Shown here: positions 43,093 to 52,654 of the stretch, in pieces
Position numbering within the stretch: the stretch's first letter is position 1
Layout of the letters: each line of letters opens with the position of its first letter
DNA from: Streptomyces sp. NBC_00178
GTDB lineage: Bacteria; Actinomycetota; Actinomycetes; Streptomycetales; Streptomycetaceae
Length of the DNA stretch: 64,000 nucleotides
Assembly: GCF_036206005.1 (NCBI RefSeq)
Contig: NZ_CP108143.1
Coordinates: forward strand, 1,426,001 to 1,490,000
Direction: 5' to 3'
The notes under the pieces: generated by a model
The model's database searches: none
Told to the model about the DNA's origin: nothing
The model's input: the letters and a program-made list of their open reading frames with translations, nothing else
Program-made: the position numbers and the translations under genes

Positions 43093-44337
43093 TCAGGCCG
43101 AGGGGCGGGCCATGGCCTTGACGAACGCGCGCTCCACGTCGGCGGTCGACAGGACGCCGTAGATCTCGCCGGTCTCCTCCATCACCAGGTACTCGGTGGC
43201 GGGTGTGGCCTTGAGCCGGTCCAGGAGGGCTTCGCCGGCGAGCTCGGCGGGGACCTTCATGCCGTCGGTGAGGTCCTGGGCGAGGCCGCTGACGGGCACC
43301 CAGGGCCGGCGGTGCTCGGGGACTCCTGCGATGGCCGCTTCCCGCACGACGCCCTTGGGGCTGCCCTGTCCGTCGACGACGACCAGGGCGCGGGCGCCGG
43401 CCTCGTTGGCGCGGCGGAGCGCCTCGGACAGCGGGGTGGCCGACTCGACGGGGACCGCGCGCCGGGTGAGGGTGCGGGCCCTCAGGTCGGGGAGGTGCTC
43501 CCGCAGACGGGCCATGCGCAGGCTGTTCCCGGCGCCGGTCCAGATGATGCCGGCCAGAATCGCGGCGAGCAGCGCGTCGGTGACCGTCTCCACGCCGCCG
43601 ATGTCGCTGGAGGCGTTGCCGAGGGCCCCGGTGTGGGTGAGCAGGGGGAGGCCGATCAGGACCGTGACGGCGAGCCCCCTGCCGACCCATGCCGCGGCGA
43701 CGGTGCCGCTCATGGGCTTGCCGGTGATCTTCCACACGACGGCGCGGAGCATCCGGCCGCCGTCCAGGGGCAGGCCGGGCAGCAGGTTGAAGGCGGCGAC
43801 GATGAGGTTGGAGATCATCAGCCCGGCGAGGAGGACGCCGGGAACCGTGCCGGCCTCGACGAACTGGAGCGGGATGTAGAAGATCCCGGCGAGGACGAGG
43901 GAGAGCAGGGGCCCCACGAAGGCGAGGACGAACTCGCGTCCCGGGGTCTCGGACTCCTTCTCGATCTCGGAGACGCCCCCGAAGAACTGGAGCTGGATGC
44001 GTCGGACCGGCAGCTTGTAGCGCAGGGCGGCGACGGTGTGGGCGAGCTCGTGGACGAGGACGGAGGCGTAGAAGGCGATCGCGAAGAAGAGCGCGACCAG
44101 GTAGCGGGCTCCGCCCAGTCCGGGCAGGACGCGGTCGAGCTGGCCGCCGAACACCCACGTGATCAGCGCCGCGACGACGAACCAGCTGGGGGCCACGTAC
44201 ACGGGCACCCCGAAGGGACGGCCCATGAGGAGGCCGCCGCCGGGGTCGGCCGGACGGCGCGGTTTGCCCTTGCCGGTGCCGGGGTCCTCGCCCCCTGCGC
44301 CGGGCTGCGGGCGCCCGCTGTCGCCGCTCTCGTCCAC
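43093..44337 (-). CDS. Site-2-type M50 intramembrane metalloprotease with CBS domains
   Basis: 414 residues from the GTG at 44337, behind GGAGGG; longer in-frame options lack a signal. The zinc motif is H-E-L-A-H (within VLVHELAHTVAALRY), and the third ligand lies in NLLPGLPLDGGR. Six or so membrane segments are followed by two CBS domains (about 280-410), the architecture of group III site-2 proteases. The N-terminus is Gly/Pro-rich and cytoplasmic. Such enzymes cleave membrane-embedded segments, possibly in response to adenylate binding at CBS. Substrate unknown. Divergent from the RecB-like gene. Confidence 0.9.
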   Translation of the reverse strand: MDESGDSGRPQPGAGGEDPGTGKGKPRRPADPGGGLLMGRPFGVPVYVAPSWFVVAALITWVFGGQLDRVLPGLGGARYLVALFFAIAFYASVLVHELAHTVAALRYKLPVRRIQLQFFGGVSEIEKESETPGREFVLAFVGPLLSLVLAGIFYIPLQFVEAGTVPGVLLAGLMISNLIVAAFNLLPGLPLDGGRMLRAVVWKITGKPMSGTVAAAWVGRGLAVTVLIGLPLLTHTGALGNASSDIGGVETVTDALLAAILAGIIWTGAGNSLRMARLREHLPDLRARTLTRRAVPVESATPLSEALRRANEAGARALVVVDGQGSPKGVVREAAIAGVPEHRRPWVPVSGLAQDLTDGMKVPAELAGEALLDRLKATPATEYLVMEETGEIYGVLSTADVERAFVKAMARPSA

Positions 44338-44441
44338 GGGATCCCTCCGGTCGGTGGCTGCTGCCACGGTCGTGCTGTGCGCGAGCTCTGTGGTCGATGG
44401 TATGCCGGTGGCTGTCGGTGGCGGGCCGTAGGGTCTGCGAC

Positions 44442-45353
44442 ATGACGTCCGTACCGCGCCCGCCCTCGCCACCTTCGTCCCTGTCGCCGTCGCGCGCGAG
44501 CGATTTCATGCAGTGCCCGTTGCTCTACCGCTTCCGGGTGATCGACAAGCTGCCCGAGAAGCCCAGCGAGGCTGCTACCCGGGGCACGCTGGTGCATGCG
44601 GTGCTGGAGAGGCTGTTCGACGCTCCGGCCGCGGACCGTACGGCGCGGAGGGCGAAGGCGCTGATCCCCGGCCAGTGGAACCGCCTGCTCGAGTCGAAGC
44701 CCGAGCTGACCGGCCTGTTCGAGGGCGATCCGGAGGGCGAGCGGCTCGCGGGGTGGCTGGGCGAGGCGGAGCGGCTCGTGGAGCGGTGGTTCTCCCTGGA
44801 GGACCCGACACGGCTGGAGCCGGCCGAGCGGGAGCTGTTCGTGGAGACCGAGCTGGATTCGGGGCTCCGGCTGCGCGGGGTGATCGACCGGGTCGACGTG
44901 GCCCCCACCGGCGAGGTGCGGATCGTCGACTACAAGACGGGCAAGGCGCCGCGGCCGGAGTACGCGGAGGGCGCCCTGTTCCAGATGAAGTTCTACGCCC
45001 TGGTGGTGTGGCGCCTGAAGAACGTGGTGCCGCGCCGGCTCCAGCTCGTCTATCTCGGCAGCGGTGACGTGCTGACGTACGACCCCGTCCCGGCCGACCT
45101 GGAGCGGATGGAGCGCAAGCTGCTCGCGCTGTGGGAGGCCATCCGGGTGGCGACGGAGACGGGCGAGTGGCGGCCGAGGCCGACGAAGCTGTGCGGCTGG
45201 TGCGACCACCGGGCGGTCTGCCCCGAGTTCGGCGGGACTCCCCCGGTATATCCGCTGTCCGTCCGCCCGGCGGACCCGGTGGAGGGTGTGCAGGGCAGAA
45301 TGGAGCCGGTCCCGTCCGAGGCCGGACAACCGGTGGCCCTCGAAGGCCCTTAA
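44442..45353 (+). CDS. RecB/AddB-like nuclease with a predicted Fe-S cluster
   Basis: 303 residues. The PD-(D/E)XK core is seen as G-T-L-V-H-A-V-L (motif 1 histidine), L-R-G-V-I-D-R-V-D and I-V-D-Y-K-T-G-K. Four cysteines (one in D-F-M-Q-C-P at about 26, and C-G-W-C with a further C five residues later near 250-260) match the C-Xn-C-X2-C-X5-C iron-sulfur pattern of AddB, Dna2 and Cas4. No helicase domain is attached. A stand-alone DNA exonuclease in repair is the best guess. Confidence 0.9.
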   Translation: MTSVPRPPSPPSSLSPSRASDFMQCPLLYRFRVIDKLPEKPSEAATRGTLVHAVLERLFDAPAADRTARRAKALIPGQWNRLLESKPELTGLFEGDPEGERLAGWLGEAERLVERWFSLEDPTRLEPAERELFVETELDSGLRLRGVIDRVDVAPTGEVRIVDYKTGKAPRPEYAEGALFQMKFYALVVWRLKNVVPRRLQLVYLGSGDVLTYDPVPADLERMERKLLALWEAIRVATETGEWRPRPTKLCGWCDHRAVCPEFGGTPPVYPLSVRPADPVEGVQGRMEPVPSEAGQPVALEGP

Positions 45354-45362
45354 GGAGATTCC

Positions 45363-46034
45363 GTGGCTATCCGCGTCCTGCTCGTCGACGATCAGCCCCT
45401 CTTGCGCACCGGGTTCCGGATGATCCTGGAGGCGGAGGGCGATCTCGCGGTGGTCGGCGAGGCCGGCGACGGACTGCAGGCCATCGAACAGGTGCGGGCG
45501 CTGCAGCCCGACGTGGTGCTGATGGACATCCGCATGCCGCGCATGGACGGCGTGGAGGCGACCCGCCAGATCACCGGGCCCGGCCGGGACGGCCCGGCGA
45601 AGGTCCTGGTGCTGACGACCTTCGACCTCGACGAGTACGTCGTGGAGGCGCTGCGCGCGGGGGCCAGCGGCTTCCTGCTGAAGGACGCGCCCGCCAACGA
45701 GCTGGTGCAGGCCATCCGGGTGGTGGCCGCGGGTGAGGCGATGCTGGCGCCCAGCATCACGCGCCGGCTGCTCGACAAGTACGCCGACCACCTGCCGTCG
45801 GGCGAGGAGCCCGTCCCGGACGCCCTGCACACGCTCACCGAGCGCGAGGTGGAGGTGCTGAAGCTGGTGGCGCGCGGACTGTCCAACGCCGAGATCGCCG
45901 CCGACCTGTTCGTGAGCGAGACGACGGTCAAGACGCACGTCGGCCACGTGCTCACGAAGCTGGGGCTGCGCGACCGCGTGCAGGCCGCCGTCTACGCCTA
46001 CGAGAGCGGACTGGTGCGTCCCGGCGCGCAGTGA
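45363..46034 (+). CDS. NarL/FixJ-family response regulator (orphan)
   Basis: 223 residues. The receiver domain (1-120) has D-D-Q at the N-terminus, phospho-acceptor aspartate in V-V-L-M-D-I-R-M-P-R-M-D-G and the conserved lysine in F-L-L-K-D. The LuxR-type helix-turn-helix (about 150-215) includes LTEREVEVLKLVARGLSNAEIA. GTG start behind AAGGAG, 9 bp after the nuclease stop. No histidine kinase is within the window on either side, so the partner must be elsewhere. Confidence 0.93.
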   Translation: MAIRVLLVDDQPLLRTGFRMILEAEGDLAVVGEAGDGLQAIEQVRALQPDVVLMDIRMPRMDGVEATRQITGPGRDGPAKVLVLTTFDLDEYVVEALRAGASGFLLKDAPANELVQAIRVVAAGEAMLAPSITRRLLDKYADHLPSGEEPVPDALHTLTEREVEVLKLVARGLSNAEIAADLFVSETTVKTHVGHVLTKLGLRDRVQAAVYAYESGLVRPGAQ

Positions 46035-46046
46035 CGAAGCACGCGA

Positions 46047-46090
46047 AACCGGTGCGGGCCGGGGCCGATGGCCCCCGGCCCGCACCGGTT
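46047..46090. terminator. Bidirectional terminator between the response regulator and the peptide-binding protein
   Basis: An 18-bp stem with one bulge (46047-46064 / 46073-46090), between convergent stops at 46034 and 46108. Confidence 0.85.
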
Positions 46091-46107
46091 CTCCCTACGG
46101 CGCTCCG

Positions 46108-47700
46108 TCAGGAGGTGCCGCGCCCCAGCTCCCAGAGCTGCAGGTCGGCCGAGGAGTTGACGGCGTACTCAACGCCGTTCAGCCCGTCGAGCGAGGCGAC
46201 GTACTGCTTGCCCTGCCAGATCGGCAGCACGGGGACGTCGGTGGCAACGATGTCCTGAAGCTTCTCGAACGCGTCGCTGGCGGCGCTGCGGTCGGCCTCA
46301 CGACGCGACTGCGGGATGAGCGTGTCCTGGGCGAGGGCGGACCGGTAGGGCGAGTTGAGGAAGTTGTTCTTGTCGAGGAACGGCGCCGTGTAGGTGTCCG
46401 GGTCCGGGAAGTCGGGGAACCAGCCCATGCCGTAGACGGAGTACTCGCCCTTCTTCTGCTCGGGGCGGTACTTGTCCCACGCCTTGCCCTCGATGTCGAC
46501 CTGGAACAGCTTCGAGGCGTTGAGCTGCTCCGCCAGCATCTCGAACTCGGCCTTGGTGGCGGGGCCGTAGTGGTCCGTCGTGTAGTGCAGCGTGAACGTG
46601 ACCGGCGTGCTGATGCCGGCCTTGTCCAGGGTCCGGGCGGCCTTCGCGACGTCCGGCTCGCCGTACTTGTCGAAGAACGGGGTGGTGTGGCCGGTGATGC
46701 CGGACGGGATCAGCGAGTACAGCGGCTCGGCGGTGCTGCCGTAGACCTTGCTCGCGATCGACCCGCGGTCGATGACCTGGGCCATGGCCTGGCGCACGGC
46801 CTTGTTCTTGACCTCGGGGGCCTCGGTGTTGAACGCGAGGTAGCTGATGGCGAGTCCCGGCATCTCGGTGAGCTTGACGCCCTCCTTCGGCTCCGCCAGC
46901 AGCTTCTGGGCCTGCTCGGGCGACATGGTGCGCGTCATCATGTCGATCTTCTTGTCGTCGAGCGCCTTGCCCATCGCCGCGGCGTCGGGGAAGAGGTCCA
47001 GCTCGACCTTCTGGTTCTTGATCTCCAGGTCACCCTTGTACTTCGGGTTCTTGGTGAACACGACCTTGACGACCTGGTTGTTCTTGACCTCGGGCTTCAT
47101 GGTGTACGGGCCGGAACCGTCGACCTGGAAGCCCTCGCGGGGGGACTTCGCCGGGTACTTGTCCTTCGGGACGATGCCGGCCGGCGGGGTCGCGAGCTTG
47201 TACGGGAAGGTCGCGTCCGGCGTGCGCAGGTGGAAGACGACCTGGTCCTCGCCCTTGGTCTCGATCGTGTCGATGTTGTCGAGCAGACCGATCGGACCGC
47301 TCTCGTCCTTGATGTCGATGACGCGCTGTATGGAGTACTTCACGTCCTCCGGGGTGACGGGGGTGCCGTCGGCGAAGGTGAGGCCGTCGCGCAGGGTGCA
47401 GCGGTAGCTCTCGTTCTCGGTGTCGGTGAAGGAGCAGGCCTTGGCCGCCTCGGGCACCGGCTCGCCGCCGCCGCGCGGAATGTGGGTGAGCGTCTGCACG
47501 GTCTGCCGGAGCACGTTCCAGACGCCCGCTTCGTAGCCGATCGCCGGGTCGAGCGGTGCCGGGCTGTCCGCCGAGGCGATGAACTGGTCCGTCGTTCCGA
47601 CGACGATGGCTTCGCCCCCCTCGTCCGACCCGCCACAGGCGGCGAGCACGGGCGCGAGCAGGCCCACTACGGCCGGCAGCACCAGCGTCTTGCGGTTCAT
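46108..47700 (-). CDS. Oligopeptide-binding ABC lipoprotein (SBP family 5)
   Basis: 530 residues from the ATG at 47700. A lipoprotein signal with L-A-A-C places the lipid cysteine near 22. The family 5 solute-binding fold follows (RDGLTFADGTPVTPEDVKYSIQR, the DppA/OppA signature, and a C-terminal lobe with WFPDFPDPDTYTAPFL). AGGGAG precedes the start. No permease or ATPase gene is nearby, so it must either join a transporter encoded elsewhere or act as an orphan receptor. Ligand probably a short peptide. Confidence 0.9.
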   Translation of the reverse strand: MNRKTLVLPAVVGLLAPVLAACGGSDEGGEAIVVGTTDQFIASADSPAPLDPAIGYEAGVWNVLRQTVQTLTHIPRGGGEPVPEAAKACSFTDTENESYRCTLRDGLTFADGTPVTPEDVKYSIQRVIDIKDESGPIGLLDNIDTIETKGEDQVVFHLRTPDATFPYKLATPPAGIVPKDKYPAKSPREGFQVDGSGPYTMKPEVKNNQVVKVVFTKNPKYKGDLEIKNQKVELDLFPDAAAMGKALDDKKIDMMTRTMSPEQAQKLLAEPKEGVKLTEMPGLAISYLAFNTEAPEVKNKAVRQAMAQVIDRGSIASKVYGSTAEPLYSLIPSGITGHTTPFFDKYGEPDVAKAARTLDKAGISTPVTFTLHYTTDHYGPATKAEFEMLAEQLNASKLFQVDIEGKAWDKYRPEQKKGEYSVYGMGWFPDFPDPDTYTAPFLDKNNFLNSPYRSALAQDTLIPQSRREADRSAASDAFEKLQDIVATDVPVLPIWQGKQYVASLDGLNGVEYAVNSSADLQLWELGRGTS

Positions 47701-48060
47701 CTGGGCGTTCTCCCTCATTCCGGCATGTGAGAAAACCGAGATTAGTAGGCCCCGTGTGGCGCACTTGACCGGCACCGGACAGCCGCGTATCCACTCGGTG
47801 ATGGGCGATGACCGGCTGTCCATGTCACGCTCGGGAAGGTTTCGTACACGGCTTCATCAACCGGACTTATGGGTGGACGAAACGGACGGACGGGTCGGGT
47901 GGCAAGCGCTTCGATCGGTGAATTCCGTGACGCAAATCACGTCGGCGCATCATGGCCCGCATTGACATGGACCTGATTGGGGCGCGCCGGGATGCCGGGC
48001 CACCCGGACCCCTGCCCCGGAGTCCGGGCGGCTCGGAGCGGGGTGCCGCCGGTGTTCCGG
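47701..48060. other. 360-bp intergenic region upstream of the peptide-binding protein
   Basis: No credible gene on either strand. It contains the minus-strand leader of the peptide-binding lipoprotein. A 7-bp inverted repeat (48003-48009 / 48022-48028), about 35 bp past the HAD-phosphatase stop, is a candidate weak terminator. The middle part is relatively AT-richer and probably holds the promoter of the peptide-binding gene; I cannot place -35/-10 boxes with confidence. Confidence 0.6.
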
Positions 48061-48762
48061 CTAGCGCTCCACCGTCACGAGCCCCCGGAGGAAGGCGAGA
48101 TCCACGTGCTCCAGTGAGGGCACGACGACACGGCCCGGCGCGGGGGCGATGGGGGCGACGGACGGGACCGCCACGACACGGCAGCCCGCGGCCTCGGCGG
48201 CCGCGACCCCGGTCGCGGTGTCCTCGATGACCGCGCAGCGCCACGGATCGGCGCCGAAGCCCGCCGCCGCGGCGAGATAGGGCTCGGGGTGCGGCTTGGT
48301 CCGGGTCACCTCGTCGCCCGCGACCGTGAGCGCGAAGTGGTGGCGCCCCACCGAATCGAGGACCCGCTCGATGATGCGCCGGTGCGAGGCGGAGACGAGG
48401 GCGGTGGGCACCTTGTGCGCCGCGAGCTCGCCCAGCAGCCGGGCGGCGCCGGGCATCAGCGGCACACCGCGGCCGATGCGCTTCTCGAAGCGGTCGTTGA
48501 GCAGCACGGTGAGCTCCTCGATGGCGATGTCCGCGCCGGTGACATCGATGAGGTAACCGGCGCTGCGCGTCATGGGGCCGCCGACGACCACGTCACGCCA
48601 TGCCTCCTCCAGACGGTGACCGAGGTCGGCGAAGACCTCGACCTCCACGTCCCACCAGAATCCCTCGGTGTCGACCAGCGTGCCGTCCATGTCGAGCAGA
48701 ACCGCCTGCAGCGCCGACCCTTCGGTCGTACGGGTCAGGGACGCGGGAACCGTACTGGTCAT
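48061..48762 (-). CDS. HAD-superfamily phosphatase (beta-phosphoglucomutase/CbbY-like)
   Basis: 233 residues from the ATG at 48762 (GGAGG 8 nt upstream). HAD motif I is L-L-D-M-D-G-T-L-V-D, motif II is A-L-V-S-A-S, and motif III/IV is K-P-H-P-E-P-Y then V-I-E-D-T-A-T-G. The helical cap between motifs I and II marks subclass I. It hydrolyses or isomerises small phosphoesters; the substrate is not evident. Probably transcribed after metH. Confidence 0.9.
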   Translation of the reverse strand: MTSTVPASLTRTTEGSALQAVLLDMDGTLVDTEGFWWDVEVEVFADLGHRLEEAWRDVVVGGPMTRSAGYLIDVTGADIAIEELTVLLNDRFEKRIGRGVPLMPGAARLLGELAAHKVPTALVSASHRRIIERVLDSVGRHHFALTVAGDEVTRTKPHPEPYLAAAAGFGADPWRCAVIEDTATGVAAAEAAGCRVVAVPSVAPIAPAPGRVVVPSLEHVDLAFLRGLVTVER

Positions 48763-48902
48763 CCGGCACACCTCCATGGGGGACGAGAAGGCCGGCCGCC
48801 TTCCCGGTGGGAACGGCGACCGGCCTGCACTGGACCGACCAGTCTACGACTCGTCCGCGCGCGGCGCTCGTAACGGGGTACTACCGCGCGTCGAACATCC
48901 GG

Positions 48903-51900
48903 CTACCGTGCGTTGAAGTACTTCGCCTCGGGGTGGTGGATGACGATGGCGTCCGTGGACTGCTCGGGGTGCAGCTGGAACTCCTCGGAGAGCTTGACCC
49001 CGATCCGCTCGGGCTCCAGGAGCGCGGCGATCTTCGCCCGGTCCTCCAGGTCGGGGCATGCGCCGTAGCCCAGGGAGAAGCGGGCACCGCGGTACTTGAG
49101 CGCGAACATGTCCTCGACGTCGGACGGGTCCTCGCCCGCGAAACCGAGTTCGCTGCGGACCCGTGCGTGCCAGTACTCGGCGAGGGCCTCGGCCAGCTGC
49201 ACGGACAGGCCGTGCAGCTCCAGGTAGTCGCGGTAGGAGTTGGCCTCGAAGAGTTCGGCGGTGGCCCCGCCGATCTTCGAACCGACGGTGACGACCTGGA
49301 GCCCGATGACGTCGGTCTCCCCCGACTCCTCCGGGCGGAAGAAGTCCGCGAGGCAGAGGCGGCGGCCGCGGCGCTGGCGCGGGAAGGTGAACCGGGTGCG
49401 CTCGGAGCCGTCCTCGTGGAGCAGGATCAGGTCGTCGCCCTTGGACACGCAGGGGAAGTAGCCGTAGACGACGGCGGCTTCGAGCAGGTTCTCGGTGTGG
49501 AGCTTGTCGAGCCAGCCGCGCAGGTGCGGGCGCCCCTCCGTCTCCACGAGCTCCTCGTACGTGGGTCCGTCGCCGGCGCGGGCCTGCTTCAGGCCCCACT
49601 GCCCCTTGAAGAGCGCGCCCTCGTCCAGCCAGGAGGCGTACTCCTTGAGCTGGATGCCCTTGACGACCCGGGTGCCCCAGAAGGGCGGTTCCGGGACCGG
49701 GTTGGTGACGGAGACGTCGGAGCGCACACCCTCCTCGGGCACCTCCGCCTCCACGGCGGGGGTGTCCCGCTTGGGCACCCTGCGCTGCTTGAGCTCGGGA
49801 AGGACGGCGCCGGGGACACCGCGCTTGACCGCGACGAGGGCGTCCATCAGGCGCAGGCCCTCGAAGGCGTCCCGGGCGTAGCGGACCTCGCCCTCGTAGA
49901 TCTCGTGGAGGTCCTGCTCGACGTAGGCGCGGGTGAGGGCCGCGCCGCCGAGGATCACCGGGTAGTCGGCCGCCAGCTTGCGCTGGTTCAGCTCCTCCAG
50001 GTTCTCCTTCATGATCACGGTGGACTTCACGAGCAGACCGGACATGCCGATGACGTCGGCGCGGTGCTCCTGGGCGGCGTCGAGGATCGCGGAGACGGGC
50101 TGCTTGATGCCCAGGTTCACGACGTTGAAGCCGTTGTTGGACAGGATGATGTCGACCAGGTTCTTGCCGATGTCGTGGACGTCGCCGCGGACGGTGGCCA
50201 GCACGATCGTGCCCTTGCCCTCGTCGTCGGACTTCTCCATGTGCGGCTCCAGGTGGGCCACCGCCGACTTCATGACCTCGGCGGACTGGAGCACGAAGGG
50301 CAGCTGCATCTGGCCGGAGCCGAAAAGCTCGCCGACGACCTTCATGCCCGCCAGGAGGGTGTCGTTGACGATCTCGAGTGCGGGCCTGGTCAGCAGCGCC
50401 TCGTCGAGGTCGGCCTCCAGGCCGTTCTTCTCGCCGTCGATGATGCGGCGCTGGAGCCGCTCGTCGAGCGGCAGGGCCTTCAGCTCCTCGGCCCTGCCCT
50501 GCTTCATCGACTTGGTGTTGACGCCCTCGAAGAGCTCCATGAGCCGCTGCAGCGGGTCGTAGCCCTCCGCCCGGCGGTCGTGGATCAGGTCGAGGGCGAC
50601 CTTGACCTGCTCCTCCTCCAGGCGGGCGATCGGCAGGATCTTGGAGGCGTGCACGATCGCCGAGTCGAGTCCGGCCTTGACGCACTCGTCCAGGAACACG
50701 GAGTTCAGCACGATGCGGGCGGCCGGGTTCAGGCCGAAGGAGATATTGGACAGGCCCAGCGTGGTCTGCACGTCGGGGTGGCGCCGCTTCAGCTCGCGGA
50801 TGGCGCCGATCGTCGCGACGCCGTCCTTGCGGGACTCCTCCTGGCCGGTGCAGATCGTGAAGGTCAGGCAGTCGATCAGGATGTCGGACTCGTGGAATCC
50901 CCAGTTGGTGGTGAGGTCCTCGATGAGCCGTTCGGCGATGGCGACCTTGTGCTCGACGGTACGGGCCTGGCCCTCCTCGTCGATGGTGAGCGCGATCAGC
51001 GCCGCGCCGTGTTCGGCGGCCAGCGCGCTGACCTGGGCGAAGCGTGACTCGGGGCCGTCCCCGTCCTCGTAGTTGACGGAGTTGAGCACGGCGCGGCCGC
51101 CGAGCTTCTCCAGGCCCGCGCGCAGGACGGGCACCTCGGTGGAGTCGAGGACGACGGGCAGGGTGGAGGCGGTGGCGAAGCGGCCGGCCAGCTCCTCCAT
51201 GTCGGCGACGCCGTCGCGGCCCACGTAGTCGACGCAGAGGTCGAGCATGTGCGCGCCCTCCCGGATCTGGTCGCGGGCCATCTCCACGCAGTCGTCCCAG
51301 CGCGCTTCGAGCATGGCCTCGCGGAACTTCTTGGATCCGTTGGCGTTCGTGCGTTCGCCGATCGCGAGGTACGAGGTGTCCTGGCGGAACGGGACGGTCT
51401 GGTAGAGCGAGGCCGCGCCGGGCTCGGGACGCGGCTCGCGGGCCGAGGGGGCCGCGCCGCGCACGCGCTCGACGAGTTGGCGCAGGTGCTCCGGCGTCGT
51501 ACCGCAGCAGCCGCCGACGAGGGAGAGGCCGTACTCCCGGACGAAGGTCTCCTGGGCGTCGGCGAGGCCCTCGGCGTCGAGCGGGAAGTGGGCGCCGTCC
51601 TTGGTGAGCACCGGCAGGCCGGCGTTCGGCATGCAGAGGAGCGGGATGCGGGAGTGGCGCGTGAGGTAGCGCAGGTGCTCGCTCATCTCGGCGGGGCCGG
51701 TCGAGCAGTTCAGGCCGATCATGTCGACGCCGAGCGGTTCGAGCGCGGTCAGCGCGGCCCCGATCTCGGAGCCCAGCAGCATGGTGCCGGTCGTCTCGAA
51801 GGCCAGGGAGCACAGCACCAGGAGGTCGCTGCCCATGGCCTCCAGGGCGCGCCGCGCGCCGAGCACCGCGGCCTTGGTCTGGAGCAGGTCCTGGGTGGTC

Positions 51901-52415
51901 TCGATGATGAGCGCGTCCGCGCCGCCGGCGATGAGGCCCTCGGCGTTCTGCTGGAAGCCGTCGCGCAGGACCGTGTAGGGGGCGTGGCCGAGGGTCGGCA
52001 GCTTGGTGCCGGGGCCGATGGATCCGAGCACCCAGCGCTGCTGTCCGGTGGACTCGGTGAACCGGTCGGCGACCTCGCGGGCGATGCGGGCGCCCGATTC
52101 GGACAGCTCGTGGATCCGTCCGGGGATGTCGTACTCGCCCAGGGCGGAGGCGTTGGCGCCGAAGGTGTTGGTCTCGACGCAGTCGACGCCGACGGCGAAG
52201 TACTCCTCGTGCACCGAGCGGACGATGTCGGGGCGCGTGACGTTCAGGATCTCGTTGCAGCCTTCGAGGTTCTGGAAGTCCTCGAGTGTCGGGTCCTGGG
52301 CCTGGAGCATGGTGCCCATGGCACCGTCGGCCACCACCACACGGGTGGCGAGTGCCTCGCGGAGCGCTGCGGCCCGGTTCCGGCTGTCGGCTGAGGGGGT
52401 CGGCGACGAGGCCAT
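48903..52415 (-). CDS. metH: Cobalamin-dependent methionine synthase MetH
   Basis: 1170 residues with all four modules. The homocysteine-binding barrel has zinc cysteines at 237, 303 and 304 (L-N-C-S, G-G-C-C-G). The methyltetrahydrofolate (pterin-binding) domain covers about 340-600. The B12 cap and Rossmann domain has the D-x-H-x-x-G motif with the cobalt-ligand His at 747 (G-D-V-H-D-I-G-K-N). The C-terminal reactivation domain contains RYSLGY-type segments (ARFSLGYGACPDL). It transfers a methyl group from 5-methyl-THF through methylcobalamin to homocysteine. ATG behind GGGAG. I saw no B12 riboswitch upstream. Confidence 0.97.
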   Translation of the reverse strand: MASSPTPSADSRNRAAALREALATRVVVADGAMGTMLQAQDPTLEDFQNLEGCNEILNVTRPDIVRSVHEEYFAVGVDCVETNTFGANASALGEYDIPGRIHELSESGARIAREVADRFTESTGQQRWVLGSIGPGTKLPTLGHAPYTVLRDGFQQNAEGLIAGGADALIIETTQDLLQTKAAVLGARRALEAMGSDLLVLCSLAFETTGTMLLGSEIGAALTALEPLGVDMIGLNCSTGPAEMSEHLRYLTRHSRIPLLCMPNAGLPVLTKDGAHFPLDAEGLADAQETFVREYGLSLVGGCCGTTPEHLRQLVERVRGAAPSAREPRPEPGAASLYQTVPFRQDTSYLAIGERTNANGSKKFREAMLEARWDDCVEMARDQIREGAHMLDLCVDYVGRDGVADMEELAGRFATASTLPVVLDSTEVPVLRAGLEKLGGRAVLNSVNYEDGDGPESRFAQVSALAAEHGAALIALTIDEEGQARTVEHKVAIAERLIEDLTTNWGFHESDILIDCLTFTICTGQEESRKDGVATIGAIRELKRRHPDVQTTLGLSNISFGLNPAARIVLNSVFLDECVKAGLDSAIVHASKILPIARLEEEQVKVALDLIHDRRAEGYDPLQRLMELFEGVNTKSMKQGRAEELKALPLDERLQRRIIDGEKNGLEADLDEALLTRPALEIVNDTLLAGMKVVGELFGSGQMQLPFVLQSAEVMKSAVAHLEPHMEKSDDEGKGTIVLATVRGDVHDIGKNLVDIILSNNGFNVVNLGIKQPVSAILDAAQEHRADVIGMSGLLVKSTVIMKENLEELNQRKLAADYPVILGGAALTRAYVEQDLHEIYEGEVRYARDAFEGLRLMDALVAVKRGVPGAVLPELKQRRVPKRDTPAVEAEVPEEGVRSDVSVTNPVPEPPFWGTRVVKGIQLKEYASWLDEGALFKGQWGLKQARAGDGPTYEELVETEGRPHLRGWLDKLHTENLLEAAVVYGYFPCVSKGDDLILLHEDGSERTRFTFPRQRRGRRLCLADFFRPEESGETDVIGLQVVTVGSKIGGATAELFEANSYRDYLELHGLSVQLAEALAEYWHARVRSELGFAGEDPSDVEDMFALKYRGARFSLGYGACPDLEDRAKIAALLEPERIGVKLSEEFQLHPEQSTDAIVIHHPEAKYFNAR

Positions 52416-52621
52416 GGATGTTCTCCCTGGGATGCGACGGCTGTCGGCTTTGCGCCCATCTGCGGAGAGGGCACGCGGCCAGCGTAGCCGGGCACCGCCC
52501 GGGGCGGTCGCCGTGTCCCACGGGGCGGACTGCATGCTGTGCGGTGAGCGGGCCCGCTCACGCGGTGACGGAGAATGTTCGCGCGACCGGACAGAGGTCG
52601 ACATCGACCGATAGTGTTCAG

Positions 52622-52632
52622 CATTGTCGAAC
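52622..52632 (+). promoter_or_regulatory. Candidate GylR operator half-site before gylR
   Basis: CATTGTCGAAC, nested in GTTC-N9-GAAC, ends 22 bp before the gylR start. It matches CATTGCCGAAC at 53514-53524 before glpF in 10 of 11 positions, consistent with autoregulation. Confidence 0.55.
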
Positions 52633-52654
52633 CGAGGTGGAGGAGTACGGCGCG

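Noticed and set aside
43093..44337. The site-2 protease as the protease that cleaves the RskA-type anti-sigma factor
   Set aside because: Mycobacterial RskA processing uses a PDZ-containing Rip1-type enzyme; this one has CBS domains and is 31 kb away. No sequence evidence links them.
52416..52621. Cobalamin riboswitch upstream of metH
   Set aside because: I looked for the B12-box and the conserved junctions and found none; the metH leader is short.
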